Notes: generated by a model not told the origin, from the letters alone. A DNA stretch of 64,000 bases from Falsochrobactrum ovis (GCF_003259955.1 NZ_QLMK01000002.1:225041-289040); one strand, 5' to 3'; counted from the stretch's first letter, positions 36,605 through 46,087 are shown. Numbers and translations are program-made.

Positions 36605-36927
36605 TATTTTCCTCCTGATTCGTGATGTTTAAGATCAGCATGTAACATGTTGTAGCAGACTTTGATTCTCCTACCTGCTTTGTTGGGTAGCCGAATGGAG
36701 CGCGGATTTTAAGGGTAGAATAGCCATTGCCGACGCTAACGGTTGGTATATGTTGCAGTAAGTAGCACCGGATTTTAGATCTAAGAAATTGGCGATTAAT
36801 GATAAAGCCTGTGGTCAGTGATGCAACTGTAGAAGATAGGGCTTGCCGCATCCCGTTAAGGAAGTGTTATTCTTCGGCTAAGAATCAGGTCGAAATTGCA
36901 CCTAAAGAATAGAGGAGGGGTGAACGC
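36605..36927. other. 323-bp intergenic region, divergent promoters
   Basis: This space between the divergent gloA and cold-shock genes holds no credible reading frame. It probably carries the promoters and the long 5' leader often found before cold-shock genes. An AGGAGGGG ribosome site sits just before the ATG at 36928. Confidence 0.45.
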
Positions 36928-37509
36928 ATGGCGGACAAATCTGCGTCGAATGACCAGCTCAGCAACCTGAACTCCTCGGAAGAACTGGGCGAACTCATCG
37001 AAGTTTCTGGCTATATCAAGTGGTTTGATGTTGCGAAAGGCTATGGTTTCATCGTTCCTGACGAGCCAGGACTTTCGGATATACTTTTACACGTCACATC
37101 GCTGCGCCGGGATGGATTCCAAACTGCGCTTGAAGGAGCAAGGGTTGTCTGCGAAGTGCGACAAGCCGAGCGGGGTATGCAGTGCTTCCGTGTTTTGTCG
37201 ATGGATACTTCAACCGCTGTTCATCCGGCCCAGCTGCCACCACAGCGCACTCACGTAAAGGTTACCCCGTCGAGCGGTTTGGAACGAGTGATCGTTAAAT
37301 GGTTCAACCGTACAAAGGGGTTTGGCTTTCTTACACGAGGTGAGGGTACCGAAGATATTTTCATCCATATGGAAACGCTGCGCCGCTTCGGAATGATGGA
37401 GCTGCGGCCCGGACAGGTGGTGCTTATCCGTTTTGGTCAGGGCGAAAAAGGCTTGATGGCAGCGGAAATTCATCCGGATATTGGGACCGTTATCCCCGCA
37501 TCGCATTGA
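36928..37509 (+). CDS. double cold-shock-domain protein
   Basis: The 193-residue protein contains two cold-shock domains separated by a linker. The first (about residues 25-95) has GYIKWFDVAKGYGFIVPDE and DILLHVTSL. The second (about 118-185) has VIVKWFNRTKGFGFLTRGEG and DIFIHMETL. The RNP1 and RNP2 aromatic residues are kept in both, so both should bind single-stranded nucleic acid. This two-domain form with a DUF192 gene after it is common in Hyphomicrobiales. The AGGAGG site is strong. Confidence 0.92.
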   Translation: MADKSASNDQLSNLNSSEELGELIEVSGYIKWFDVAKGYGFIVPDEPGLSDILLHVTSLRRDGFQTALEGARVVCEVRQAERGMQCFRVLSMDTSTAVHPAQLPPQRTHVKVTPSSGLERVIVKWFNRTKGFGFLTRGEGTEDIFIHMETLRRFGMMELRPGQVVLIRFGQGEKGLMAAEIHPDIGTVIPASH

Positions 37510-37644
37510 GGCGGGTTCGGTGCTTAACTGGGCGCTTTCAGTGTCACGTGTGTCGGAAGACGATTTTTTTACACAGATTTGTCTGTTGAACGCTGATTGA
37601 TAGTTTTCAATATCGCTGTGTTTCCCCAATCAGGGACGGCCTTC

Positions 37645-38121
37645 ATGCATCGCATTTTTTTCGTATTAGCTCTTATCTTTTGGGCCGTCGGGGCAGAGGC
37701 GCAGGAGTCCAAACCTATGCTCTTGCCCGTAGATCCGCAGTTGCTGGAGTTTGAAACTCAGAATGGGAGAGCGTCATTCGAGGTGGAAATTGCAAATTCA
37801 GGTGAAGCCCGTATGCGCGGCCTGATGTGGCGAAGAGATTTTCCTAGCAATCGCGCAATGTTGTTTGTTTTTGGACGGATGAACGAAGTCCTTATGTGGA
37901 TGCAGAATACTCCGTCACCGCTCGATATGGTGTTTTTGGATGACAAGGGTCGAGTGACATCGATCCATGAAAATGCTGTCCCATTTTCCGAAGATATTAT
38001 TTCCTCCCAAGGCCCGGCGGCCTATGTCGTTGAAGTTTTAGCCGGGACTGTTAAAAGCAACGGCATAAAAATTGGCGATAGGGCGATCCATCGGATTATC
38101 TGCGGCGAATGCCGCCATTGA
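37645..38121 (+). CDS. DUF192 family exported protein
   Basis: The 158-residue protein has a signal peptide (MHRIFFVLALIFWAVGAEAQ). A DUF192 domain follows, with ARMRGLMWRRDFPSNRAMLF, MWMQNTPSPLDMVFLDDKGRV and AAYVVEVLAG. The fold is known but the function is not. The ATG at 37645 follows AGGGA; an upstream codon at 37597 would put the signal peptide inside the chain. It lies 135 bp after the cold-shock gene. Confidence 0.88.
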   Translation: MHRIFFVLALIFWAVGAEAQESKPMLLPVDPQLLEFETQNGRASFEVEIANSGEARMRGLMWRRDFPSNRAMLFVFGRMNEVLMWMQNTPSPLDMVFLDDKGRVTSIHENAVPFSEDIISSQGPAAYVVEVLAGTVKSNGIKIGDRAIHRIICGECRH

Positions 38122-38167
38122 ATTGCCTGTCACTCCGGTAAAGAACTGAATATTAAGGAATGAAAAA

Positions 38168-38938
38168 TTGAGCGCGCTTGATATCGAATATTTCGACCAT
38201 GATGGTATGCGTTTGGCTTATCGTCAGGAAGGCAAGGGCGATCCGATCTTACTCATTCATGGCTTTGCGTCTTCAAGTCTCGTCAATTGGGTGTCGCCGG
38301 GGTGGTTCCGTACTCTTACGGAAGCAGGGTATCGGGTCATAGCCATCGATAATCGCGGCCACGGGCTTTCAACGAAAAGTCATAATAAAGAGGACTATAC
38401 GCCAAGTAAGATGGCGAGTGATGCATCAGCCCTGCTTGACCATTTGGGCATAAAAAAAGCGCATGTCATGGGATATTCTATGGGCGCGCGTATAAGCGCG
38501 TTTATGGCGATTGAACATCCCGACCAGGTCCATAGCGCGGTCTTTGGTGGTCTGGGCATCGGCATGGTCACAGGGGCAGGAGATTGGGAGCCGATCGGTG
38601 AGGCATTGCTTGCAGAAGACCCGTCAACTATTACCCTGCCGCGGGCTCAGATGTTTCGCAAATTTGCCGATCAAACCAAAAGTGATCGTATCGCGCTAGC
38701 GGCTTGTGTTATTACCTCGAAAGAACTATTGCCCGCCGTTGCGATTGAACGGATTTTACAGCCGGTACTTGTGGCGGTGGGTGAAACCGATGATATTGCA
38801 GGAAATCCATATAAGCTGGTAGACCTATTGCCCCATGGACAGGTTCTTGAAATTCCAGGCCGTGATCATATGTTGGCGGTGGGTGATAAGGTTTATAAAC
38901 AGGGGGTGTTGGATTTTCTGCGGGAAAATGCCCTTTGA
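38168..38938 (+). CDS. alpha/beta hydrolase
   Basis: The 256-residue protein shows a classic hydrolase core: LLIHGFASSS for the oxyanion loop, IAIDNRGHGLS, the nucleophile Ser in VMGYSMGARIS, an acidic residue in GETDDIAG and His in PGRDHMLAVG. It has no signal peptide. The start is a TTG with AAGGAA placed 7 bases before it. Substrate unknown; an esterase or C-C hydrolase role would both fit. Confidence 0.85.
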   Translation: MSALDIEYFDHDGMRLAYRQEGKGDPILLIHGFASSSLVNWVSPGWFRTLTEAGYRVIAIDNRGHGLSTKSHNKEDYTPSKMASDASALLDHLGIKKAHVMGYSMGARISAFMAIEHPDQVHSAVFGGLGIGMVTGAGDWEPIGEALLAEDPSTITLPRAQMFRKFADQTKSDRIALAACVITSKELLPAVAIERILQPVLVAVGETDDIAGNPYKLVDLLPHGQVLEIPGRDHMLAVGDKVYKQGVLDFLRENAL

Positions 38939-39085
38939 TAAAACGGCTACTGGCCTTGTGACCTAGATCATCATACTTCTGGCGCTCAGGCTCCTGTTTG
39001 CGATATGATGTGCACGTTCCAAAACATGCGGATGGGTGAGACTGGGTCTCCGATTTTCTGCACTATGTAAAGCGGAGTAATCAAG

Positions 39086-39940
39086 ATGTCGGCTCCTTCG
39101 ACGCTCAAAGCGTCTGGCAATTTAGGTAAGCTGGATCCAATCTGGCATTCCATTCGCGACGAAGCCCAAGAGGCGGCGAAAAATGACCCGATGATTGCTT
39201 CGTTCGTTTATGCGACTATCCTTAACCAGCCCACTCTGGAAGATGCAGTAATGCACCGGATAGCGGAGCGTCTTGGCCATGCGGATTTGAGCGCCGATAT
39301 TTTACGTCAAACTTTTCAAAGTATGTTGAATTCCAGTCCTGAGTGGTCTCAGATCCTGCGGGTGGATATTCAAGCGGTTTATGATCGCGATCCCGCTTAT
39401 AACCGCTTTATGGATCCGGTTCTTTATCTGAAGGGTTTTCATGCGATCCAGACACATCGTCTAGCTCATTGGCTTTATCATCAGGGGCGGCGTGATTTTG
39501 CTTATTATCTGCAAAGCCGTTCATCATCCGTTTTTCAAACCGATATTCACCCGGCTGCAAAAATGGGCAGTGGTTTGTTTCTTGATCATGCAACCGGGCT
39601 GGTTGTTGGTGAAACAGCGGTCATTGAGGATAATGTTTCGATTCTCCACAACGTGACATTGGGCGGTACTGGAAAGGCCGGTGGCGATCGCCATCCAAAA
39701 ATTCGTCAAGGCGTGCTGATCGGTGCGGGAGCTAAAATATTAGGGAATATTGAGATTGGACATTGTTCCAAGGTCGCGGCAGGGTCGGTCGTTCTTAAAC
39801 CAGTGCCCGCTAATAGCACTGTCGCCGGAGTGCCGGCTAAGGTCGTAGGGGAAAGTGGTTGCGCGGAGCCATCAAGAATTATGGATCAGACCCTTTGCGA
39901 ACAAGCATATGGAACCCATTTAGACGGTGAAGGCATTTAA
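39086..39940 (+). CDS. cysE: serine O-acetyltransferase
   Basis: CysE makes O-acetylserine for cysteine synthesis. The 284-residue protein has the N-terminal helical domain (PIWHSIRDEAQEAAKNDPMIASF) and the left-handed beta-helix with hexapeptide repeats. It includes DIHPAAKMGSGLFLDHATG, VVGETAVIEDNVSILHNVTLGGTG, RHPKIRQGVLIGAGAKILGN and SVVLKPVPANSTVAGVPAK. The catalytic His and Asp of the DHATG motif are present. The paired DUF3126 gene follows. Confidence 0.96.
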   Translation: MSAPSTLKASGNLGKLDPIWHSIRDEAQEAAKNDPMIASFVYATILNQPTLEDAVMHRIAERLGHADLSADILRQTFQSMLNSSPEWSQILRVDIQAVYDRDPAYNRFMDPVLYLKGFHAIQTHRLAHWLYHQGRRDFAYYLQSRSSSVFQTDIHPAAKMGSGLFLDHATGLVVGETAVIEDNVSILHNVTLGGTGKAGGDRHPKIRQGVLIGAGAKILGNIEIGHCSKVAAGSVVLKPVPANSTVAGVPAKVVGESGCAEPSRIMDQTLCEQAYGTHLDGEGI

Positions 39941-40112
39941 ACGGTTTTTAGCCTTGAATTTTATCATATCTGGCTAGGCTTACACCCGAGACGTCCTACA
40001 TATCAGGGGGCAGAATAACGGTATAATCCTTTGCAGAAGAAACAAACCGCTCTTTACATCATTCAGCGCCGGGTGCATTACACCGGCTCCACACTATATC
40101 AGGAGAATCCGG

Positions 40113-40319
40113 TTGAAACCCGAAGAACTCAAAAAACTTGATGCCTATTTCAAGCGGACCTTCAATAATCCTGGCCTGCAGGTGAAGGCACGCCCTCGTA
40201 AAAATGATTCTGCTGAGCTTTATCTCAATGACGAGTTTCTTGGCCTAGTCTATAAGGACGAGGATGAAGGTGAATTGTCTTATAATTTCTCAATGGCTAT
40301 TCTAGACGTTGATCTCTGA
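40113..40319 (+). CDS. DUF3126 family protein
   Basis: The 68-residue protein matches DUF3126: LKKLDAYFKRTFNNPGLQVKAR, then DSAELYLNDEFLGLVYKDEDEGELSYNF. The start is a TTG with a strong AGGAG site. The gene follows cysE in many alphaproteobacteria, so a link to sulfur amino acid metabolism has been suspected, but the function is unknown. A terminator follows. Confidence 0.9.
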   Translation: MKPEELKKLDAYFKRTFNNPGLQVKARPRKNDSAELYLNDEFLGLVYKDEDEGELSYNFSMAILDVDL

Positions 40320-40342
40320 GACGGGTTTACTTGGAATATTTG

Positions 40343-40375
40343 CGCCCTTTCCGGTTCCGGAGAGGGCGTTTTTAT
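40343..40375 (+). terminator. intrinsic terminator after the DUF3126 gene
   Basis: CGCCCTTTCCGG and CCGGAGAGGGCG form a stem around a short loop, followed by five T residues. Confidence 0.8.
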
Positions 40376-40429
40376 TTGCCAAAATTCCGCGTTAGATTAA
40401 TCCTGCGCAAGACCAATGGAGGGGTAAGG

Positions 40430-40972
40430 ATGCCAATCTACTCATATAACGGCCATAAGCCTGAATTTCATGATAAAAAATCAAACTGGGTCGCACCCGA
40501 TGCCTCGCTGATCGGCAAGGTCGTTGCGGGAGAAAATGCCAGCTTTTGGTATGGTGCTGTGTTGCGTGGGGATAATGAATTTATCACCGTGGGCGCGAAC
40601 AGTAATATTCAGGAACATTGTGTGTTGCATACGGATTTGGGGTATCCGTTGACGATCGGTAAGGGATGCACTATCGGCCATCGCGCAATTCTGCATGGCT
40701 GTGCTCTTGGTGATAATACACTGATTGGAATGGGAGCGATTGTGCTCAACGGGGCAAAAATTGGCAATAATTGTCTGGTGGGTGCCGGAGCTTTGGTGAC
40801 AGAAGGAAAGGAGTTTCCCGACAATTCGCTAATAGTTGGTTCGCCTGCGCGTGTAATTCGCGAACTCGACGAACAAGCGGTAGAACAATTGCGTATTTCG
40901 GCTCAGCACTATGTAGAAAAAGCCCATTCCTTTATGCGTAATGTGGAACTGGTGGACGACCTCGCTCTTTAG
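40430..40972 (+). CDS. gamma-carbonic-anhydrase-like protein (YrdA/CaiE type)
   Basis: The 180-residue protein is a left-handed beta-helix. It shows APDASLIGKVVAG, ASFWYGAVLRGDNEFITVGANSNIQEHCVLHTD, CTIGHRAILHGC and IGNNCLVGAGALVTEGKEFPDNSLIVGSPARVIRE. The three His ligands of the gamma carbonic anhydrase zinc site (EHCVLH, GHRAILHG) are present. Most bacterial YrdA-type proteins lack proven activity. The ATG at 40430 has GGAGGGGTAAGG directly upstream; an in-frame codon at 40331 would read through the terminator. Confidence 0.9.
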   Translation: MPIYSYNGHKPEFHDKKSNWVAPDASLIGKVVAGENASFWYGAVLRGDNEFITVGANSNIQEHCVLHTDLGYPLTIGKGCTIGHRAILHGCALGDNTLIGMGAIVLNGAKIGNNCLVGAGALVTEGKEFPDNSLIVGSPARVIRELDEQAVEQLRISAQHYVEKAHSFMRNVELVDDLAL

Positions 40973-41054
40973 GGTCGCCATTATAGATCTCTGCGAATGA
41001 TGCGGTGGCGATTAGCATTGCAGATTGGTAAGTTTGATGGTGACTGGCCTGTCG

Positions 41055-41699
41055 TTAAATTTTCCCACCGCTAATGAGTTTAAGGCGAGGCTTTTCAGAA
41101 CGGCCAAGAATCGTCTTGTTTAGCGCTGTCTGAGATCGTGCGTTAACCCGGAGCGCCGGTGGGATAGGCTTATTATTCGGGCGGATGGTTAAGTCCGGGG
41201 ATAGTGGCATAATTGTTTGAAGGTCGGCCAATAAGAGAGAGTCGGATCCAACCCAGCTTACTTCATCCAAAATAGAGAGGCTTCCCAACATATTAATCTT
41301 TTGCTCACTACTGGCCGCAAGTGGTGCGAGCATCATTTCAAATGATAATCGGCGCCCGGCAAAGCTGATAGCTGAGTGGTGGCTGAGAGTGGGGATCAAT
41401 AATTGATTTACGTTGCCGATCATTTCTTTGAGGGCCATATGATGCTGGTCTGGCCACAGTGAGAGAAAAGCTTTCGCCCTGAGTTCTCGGCCAAAAACTT
41501 TGCAAATTTGTGTACCGGCCAGGCGAAACACCGGCTCGCAAGGCTGGTCGATCTCCAGTAGAAAAAGCTCCGATAGGTGGCGCCCTAATCTTCGGGGCGA
41601 GAGTGATGCACGCTGCGGAGCTTGAAGATTGCCATTCATTGCGAAAGCCAAGCGCTGCCACTCGCTGAAAATTGCGATTGTGCTGGGGTGTTTCATCAT
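41055..41699 (-). CDS. PAS domain protein (DUF1457/PAS_5)
   Basis: The protein of about 214 residues has the rhizobial PAS_5 pattern: a start like MKHPSTIAIFSEWQRLA, then SLSPRRLGRHLSELFLLEID, PVFRLAGTQICKVFGRELRAKAF, and RRLSFEMMLAPLA. The C-terminal tail is disordered and basic. These proteins are usually single-domain cytoplasmic sensors of unknown signal. The ATG at 41699 or the next codon at 41696 fits the family start; a GTG at 41741 would add 14 residues. Confidence 0.75.
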   Translation of the reverse strand: MMKHPSTIAIFSEWQRLAFAMNGNLQAPQRASLSPRRLGRHLSELFLLEIDQPCEPVFRLAGTQICKVFGRELRAKAFLSLWPDQHHMALKEMIGNVNQLLIPTLSHHSAISFAGRRLSFEMMLAPLAASSEQKINMLGSLSILDEVSWVGSDSLLLADLQTIMPLSPDLTIRPNNKPIPPALRVNARSQTALNKTILGRSEKPRLKLISGGKI

Positions 41700-42051
41700 T
41701 TTGGTGAATGCCCTAAATTGCAGTTTGGCGGTGACCGCCAATGCTCAGCTCATTAAAATCGGATTAACGCAATTGTTCCAGCCTCGCTGGCCAATCATCC
41801 ACGAGGTCTGGCTGTTAAAGTTAACGAGGGGTAAAGATTGAAATAAAAGGACTATAATGCGTGACTGGAAGTTGGAAATGTTCAGCTAACTTGGGTCGCA
41901 ATTGACTTATTGTGAAAACCTAAATCTCTGAATGAGTTACGAGAAGAGCTGCAGGCCTTTATTTTTAAAGCTTTGTCACGTATCAAATTTGTGTTTCGAG
42001 ACGCGTACCGGCTTGTGACGCATTATTTTTGCCTTATGAAAGCGATAAGCC
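41700..42051. other. 352-bp intergenic region between divergent genes
   Basis: No frame longer than about ten codons with a ribosome site looks real here. A weak promoter-like pair, TTGTGA and TATGAA spaced by 16, lies at 42013-42040, just ahead of the rhomboid gene. Confidence 0.45.
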
Positions 42052-42795
42052 ATGTCCATGTCCCAGCACGCAACGCGTGATGATAAAAGGCCCGGTGGGT
42101 CAGAGCCGATATTCAATATTCCAGGCGTTATTTTTCTATTTATCGGACTTTGCGCTGCCGTTTATCTTTATGAGAATTATATATTAAGCGCGCAGTCGGA
42201 TTATCTTTTTATTCTGAATTTTGCGCTGATACCGGCTCGCTTATCGATGCCAGATGGTTTTCTAAATCCGGCAGCGCTTTTTACGCTTATCAGCTATTCG
42301 TTCATGCATGGCGGGTTTGCGCATATCATGATCAATACGATTTGGCTTGTCGCCTTCGGGTCTCCGCTTGCGGGGCGACTCGGTACATTGCGGATGATAG
42401 TTTTTTGGTTACTCACGGCTATCGCCGCTGGATTGACGCATTACGCGCTTTATCCTGAAAGTGCCACGCCGCTTGTGGGCGCTTCCGGTGCCGTGTCGGG
42501 CATGATGGGAGCGGCTGCTCGATACGGATTTCGACGCGTCGCCTATGGGCGAATATCAGAATTTGCGGGTCCGATTCTGCCGGTGCTACTTACGCTGAGA
42601 TTGAGGCCCGTTCTGACTTTCGTGGGGGTGTGGTTTCTTATCAATATAGTGACCGGCATTTATTCGGCAGGTAGCGGTGAATTTGCCAGCATTGCTTGGG
42701 AGGCGCATATTGGCGGGTTTGTAGCTGGATTTTTTGGGATTGTCTTCTTGGATAAGCCGCGCAGTTATGATGCAGTATTAAGGTATAAAAAATAG
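42052..42795 (+). CDS. rhomboid family intramembrane serine protease
   Basis: The 247-residue protein has about six membrane segments. The catalytic Ser is in GASGAVSGMMG, preceded by the FMHGGFAHIMINTIWL segment with the conserved helix 2 His and Asn. The catalytic His is in WEAHIGGFVAGFFG. The GASG...AHIGG pair defines active rhomboids, which cut single-pass membrane proteins inside the membrane. The natural substrate is unknown. Confidence 0.92.
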   Translation: MSMSQHATRDDKRPGGSEPIFNIPGVIFLFIGLCAAVYLYENYILSAQSDYLFILNFALIPARLSMPDGFLNPAALFTLISYSFMHGGFAHIMINTIWLVAFGSPLAGRLGTLRMIVFWLLTAIAAGLTHYALYPESATPLVGASGAVSGMMGAAARYGFRRVAYGRISEFAGPILPVLLTLRLRPVLTFVGVWFLINIVTGIYSAGSGEFASIAWEAHIGGFVAGFFGIVFLDKPRSYDAVLRYKK

Positions 42796-42916
42796 CCTAC
42801 ATTTAAGTGCACTTGCAAAAGGCCCGCTATATGGCACGATCTTGGAACGTAAAGGGAGGCTTTACGTTCAATTATTGGTGGGTGAACTCGCCATTTTGAT
42901 CGAGGAGGAATTTGGC

Positions 42917-43348
42917 ATGACTGTTAGATCTATCCTAGAGCTGAAGGGTCGAGACGTTGTGTCAATCGAACCGGGAGATTCGCTTGCGCAAGCAATAGCC
43001 AAATTGGCCGAGCACAGAATCGGCGCGCTAGTCGTCTGCGATTCGGCCGGACAGATTCGTGGAATTTTATCTGAGCGCGACGTCGTTAGAGCGTTTGCTC
43101 TGGAACAGGAGCGTATTTTTAGGGAACCTGTTTCGCGATTTATGTCCACCAATGTTCAAAGATGCCGAGAGCATCACACCATAAACCAAGTCATGGAGAC
43201 GATGACGCGGCACCGCTTCCGCCATATGCCGGTAGAGGAACACGGAAAATTGGTTGGAATCATATCCATAGGTGACGTTGTTAAGCGGCGGATTGAGGAT
43301 GTAGAGCGAGAAGCCGAAGAGATTCGCACTTACATTGCAAGCGCGTGA
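42917..43348 (+). CDS. CBS-domain-pair protein
   Basis: The 143-residue protein is a single Bateman module: the first CBS (residues about 5-65) shows VVSIEPGDSLAQAIAKL and GALVVCDSAGQIRGILSERDVVRA, and the second (about 75-135) shows TINQVMETMTRHRFRHMPV and LVGIISIGDVVKRRI. These domains bind adenine nucleotides or NAD. The role is unknown. The ATG at 42917 follows GGAGGAA; earlier in-frame codons lack similarity. Confidence 0.9.
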   Translation: MTVRSILELKGRDVVSIEPGDSLAQAIAKLAEHRIGALVVCDSAGQIRGILSERDVVRAFALEQERIFREPVSRFMSTNVQRCREHHTINQVMETMTRHRFRHMPVEEHGKLVGIISIGDVVKRRIEDVEREAEEIRTYIASA

Positions 43349-43355
43349 TTCTCTC

Positions 43356-43384
43356 AAAAACGCTCGGTCAATTACGACCGAGCG
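43356..43384 (-). terminator. intrinsic terminator of rlmB overlapping its stop codon
   Basis: A 9-bp perfect stem, CGCTCGGTC and GACCGAGCG, has a six-base loop that contains the rlmB stop codon (43372-43374). On the minus strand it is followed by TTTTTGAG. The terminator stem thus includes the last codons of rlmB. Confidence 0.8.
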
Positions 43385-44235
43385 CGAAGATATCTCTCGG
43401 CTGCATAAAGTGAAATGGCCGCAGCATTTGACACATTGAGTGATTTAATTTTGCCGGGCATGTCCAATCGGGCGAGGGCGGACACCGTTTCGCGGGTTTT
43501 CTGACGCAGGCCTTTACCTTCCGCGCCTAAAACAAGAGCGATTCGTTCGCCATGCAGCGAAGCTTCCATCTCCTGTTCGCCTTCCGAATCAAGCCCGATG
43601 GTCATGAAACCGAGATTGTGTAATTCACCGATAGCTTCAGCTAGATTACGCACCTCAATATGCGCAATCATTTCCAATGCCCCTGACGCAGCTTTAGCTA
43701 GAACGCCGCTTTCTTGAGGGCTGTGACGGCTTGTCGTGATGAGGGCACCCGCGCCAAACGCCACCGCCGAGCGCATGATGGCGCCAACATTATGTGGATC
43801 CGTGACCTGATCCAATACGAGCAAAAGCGGGCTATTTCCAAGGTCAGAGAGTTTTTTGGTAGGGAGCGGAGTTGTTTCAATCATCACCCCCTGATGAACA
43901 GCATCAGAACCCGTTTGTTTATCGATATCGCGCGGGTCTACAATCTCGACCGGGAAGGGGAGGTCTCCGATCTCACCAACTTCTAGTCGCGCGAAACCAT
44001 TGCGAGTCGCAAGCATGCGTAGCACTTTGCGCTGAGGGTTTCCCAAAGCCGCGCGGACGGTATGAAGGCCGTAAAGCCGAATAACGCCTTCCGGGACGGG
44101 CGCGCCTTCGATTGTCGGACGTTGTGGTTTAGGCACGGGTCTGCCTTCTGCAGCAGCCTTTTGGTCGCGATGCTGGCGACGCAGGCGGGCATAATGAGAA
44201 TCTTTTGGTTTAAGAGGCGCGTTTTTATCGTTCAT
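43372..44235 (-). CDS. rlmB: 23S rRNA (guanosine-2'-O-)-methyltransferase RlmB, TrmH/SpoU family
   Basis: The protein of about 287 residues has a basic N-terminus, a substrate-binding segment (IRLYGLHTVRAALGNPQRKVLRM) and the knotted SPOUT methyltransferase domain. The SpoU motifs are present: VLDQVTDPHNVGAIMRSA, IALVLGAEGKGLRQKTRE and KSLNVSNAAAISLYAAER. It methylates G2251 of 23S rRNA in E. coli. I use the ATG at 44235 (MNDKNAPLK); upstream in-frame codons to 44361 would add unconserved residues. Confidence 0.88.
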   Translation of the reverse strand: MNDKNAPLKPKDSHYARLRRQHRDQKAAAEGRPVPKPQRPTIEGAPVPEGVIRLYGLHTVRAALGNPQRKVLRMLATRNGFARLEVGEIGDLPFPVEIVDPRDIDKQTGSDAVHQGVMIETTPLPTKKLSDLGNSPLLLVLDQVTDPHNVGAIMRSAVAFGAGALITTSRHSPQESGVLAKAASGALEMIAHIEVRNLAEAIGELHNLGFMTIGLDSEGEQEMEASLHGERIALVLGAEGKGLRQKTRETVSALARLDMPGKIKSLNVSNAAAISLYAAERYLRARS

Positions 44236-44399
44236 GGGGTGCTTATAACGCTTTCCCATCATTGGGGATAGCGGTGTGTTTAATAAAATAATCAAACTCT
44301 TTGAGGCGAATAATGTTGGTAACCCCCTGATTTTGGGGATGGATCGCTCAAACTTATCCAAAGTTGTGCATGGATAAGCATTCTTTTCACATTACCCTG

Positions 44400-44428
44400 T
44401 TGACAGTCGTAAAGCTTATCTGCATAAG
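44400..44428 (+). promoter_or_regulatory. candidate promoter of the tRNA-Tyr/tRNA-Gly/tuf transcript
   Basis: TTGACA (44400-44405) and CATAAG (44423-44428) are spaced by 17 bp, about 85 bases upstream of the tRNA-Tyr gene. Confidence 0.45.
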
Positions 44429-44514
44429 GCCCATCGCGGACTGATGGTTGGTTACTCAATCACCCGGAAGAACGTAAAATGCCTAGTCGCTCGACTCTGC
44501 TGATAGTGATATCC

Positions 44515-44599
44515 GGAGGAATGCCCGAGTGGTTAAAGGGGACGGACTGTAAATCCGTTGGCTATGCCTACGTTGGTTCAAATCCAACTTCCTCCACCA
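44515..44599 (+). tRNA. tRNA-Tyr (anticodon GTA)
   Basis: The 85-base class II tRNA has the acceptor GGAGGAA/TTCCTCC, an anticodon loop ACTGTAAAT, a long variable arm, T-loop GGTTCAAATCC and an encoded CCA. Confidence 0.97.
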
Positions 44600-44622
44600 C
44601 TGTCGGATAGAGTTATGAGTGC

Positions 44623-44696
44623 GCGGGTATAGCTCAATGGTAGAGCAGCAGCCTTCCAAGCTGAATATGCGGGTTCGATTCCCGCTACCCGCTCCA
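44623..44696 (+). tRNA. tRNA-Gly (anticodon TCC)
   Basis: The 74-base gene has acceptor GCGGGTA/TACCCGC, an anticodon loop CTTCCAA, T-loop GTTCGATTC and an encoded CCA. It lies 23 bases after tRNA-Tyr and 140 before tuf. Confidence 0.97.
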
Positions 44697-44836
44697 GATT
44701 TTCTATAGCGGATAGGCGAGTAAGGAATCATCGACGGGCGGCTCGCCGTTCCGTTTTGGCATAAATGTTGATTCGGAAATTCAACGAGTTTCCGTATTGG
44801 CGCTTGAGCGGTTCTAGAACAAAGTGAACAACGGCG

Positions 44837-46012
44837 ATGGCAAAGAGCAAGTTTGAACGTACTAAGCCCCACGTTAACATTGGCACCATTGGTCACGTTG
44901 ACCACGGTAAGACCACGACGACGGCTGCGATCACCAAGTTTTTCGGTGACTTCCGTGCATATGATCAGATTGATGCTGCACCGGAAGAAAAGGCTCGTGG
45001 TATCACCATTTCAACGTCCCACGTTGAATATGAAACGGAAAACCGTCACTACGCGCACGTCGACTGCCCAGGTCACGCTGACTATGTTAAGAACATGATC
45101 ACCGGTGCGGCGCAGATGGATGGTGCTATTCTGGTGGTTTCGGCTGCTGATGGCCCAATGCCGCAGACCCGCGAGCACATTCTGCTTGCACGTCAGGTTG
45201 GTGTTCCTTCGCTTGTCGTATTCCTGAACAAATGCGATCAGGTTGACGATGAGGAATTGCTGGAACTGGTCGATATGGAAGTTCGTGAACTTCTGTCGAA
45301 CTACGACTTCCCAGGTGATGAAATTCCTATCATCCGTGGTTCCGCTCTTGCGGCTCTTGAAGACTCCAACAAAGAGCTGGGCGAAGATGCAATTCGTAAG
45401 CTGATGGAAGCGGTTGACACCTATATCCCAACCCCAGAGCGTCCAGTTGATCAGCCATTCCTGATGCCAATTGAAGACGTGTTCTCGATTTCGGGCCGTG
45501 GTACTGTTGTTACTGGTCGTGTTGAGCGCGGTATCGTTAAGGTTGGTGAAGAAGTTGAGATCGTTGGTATTCGCCCAACGTCCAAGACGACTGTTACCGG
45601 CGTTGAAATGTTCCGCAAGCTGCTCGATCAGGGTCAGGCTGGTGACAATATTGGTGCACTGGTTCGTGGTGTTGGTCGTGAAGACGTTGAGCGTGGTCAG
45701 GTTCTCTGCAAGCCAGGTTCGGTTAAGCCACACACCAAGTTCAAGGCAGAAGCTTATATTCTGACCAAGGAAGAAGGTGGTCGTCATACGCCATTTTTCA
45801 CCAACTACCGTCCACAGTTCTACTTCCGTACGACTGACGTGACCGGTATTGTGACGCTGCCAGAAGGCACGGAAATGGTTATGCCTGGTGACAACGTCTC
45901 GGTTGATGTTTCACTCATCGTGCCGATTGCTATGGAAGAGAAGCTTCGCTTCGCTATCCGTGAAGGTGGCCGCACCGTTGGTGCAGGCATCGTAGCTTCG
46001 ATCATCGAATAA
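44837..46012 (+). CDS. tuf: elongation factor Tu, first copy
   Basis: EF-Tu brings aminoacyl-tRNA to the ribosome. The 391 residues carry the G motifs [17 protein letters not shown] and NKCDQVDD, then the beta-barrel domains 2 and 3. The protein is identical to that at 62823-63998, and the nucleotide sequences also look identical. It is part of the tRNA-Tyr/tRNA-Gly-tuf-tRNA-Trp arrangement and lies ahead of secE-nusG. Confidence 0.98.
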   Translation: MAKSKFERTKPHVNIGTIGHVDHGKTTTTAAITKFFGDFRAYDQIDAAPEEKARGITISTSHVEYETENRHYAHVDCPGHADYVKNMITGAAQMDGAILVVSAADGPMPQTREHILLARQVGVPSLVVFLNKCDQVDDEELLELVDMEVRELLSNYDFPGDEIPIIRGSALAALEDSNKELGEDAIRKLMEAVDTYIPTPERPVDQPFLMPIEDVFSISGRGTVVTGRVERGIVKVGEEVEIVGIRPTSKTTVTGVEMFRKLLDQGQAGDNIGALVRGVGREDVERGQVLCKPGSVKPHTKFKAEAYILTKEEGGRHTPFFTNYRPQFYFRTTDVTGIVTLPEGTEMVMPGDNVSVDVSLIVPIAMEEKLRFAIREGGRTVGAGIVASIIE

Positions 46013-46042
46013 GTTCGTGCCGGCGTTTCACGCCGGTACAGG

Positions 46043-46071
46043 TTGACCGCACGGTCACGAAAGAATAATTT
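46043..46071 (+). promoter_or_regulatory. candidate promoter of tRNA-Trp
   Basis: TTGACC (46043-46048) and TAATTT (46066-46071) are separated by 17 bp, about 17 bases before the tRNA-Trp gene. This would let the tRNA be made apart from the tuf transcript. Confidence 0.45.
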
Positions 46072-46087
46072 CAGCCAATAGGCTGAT

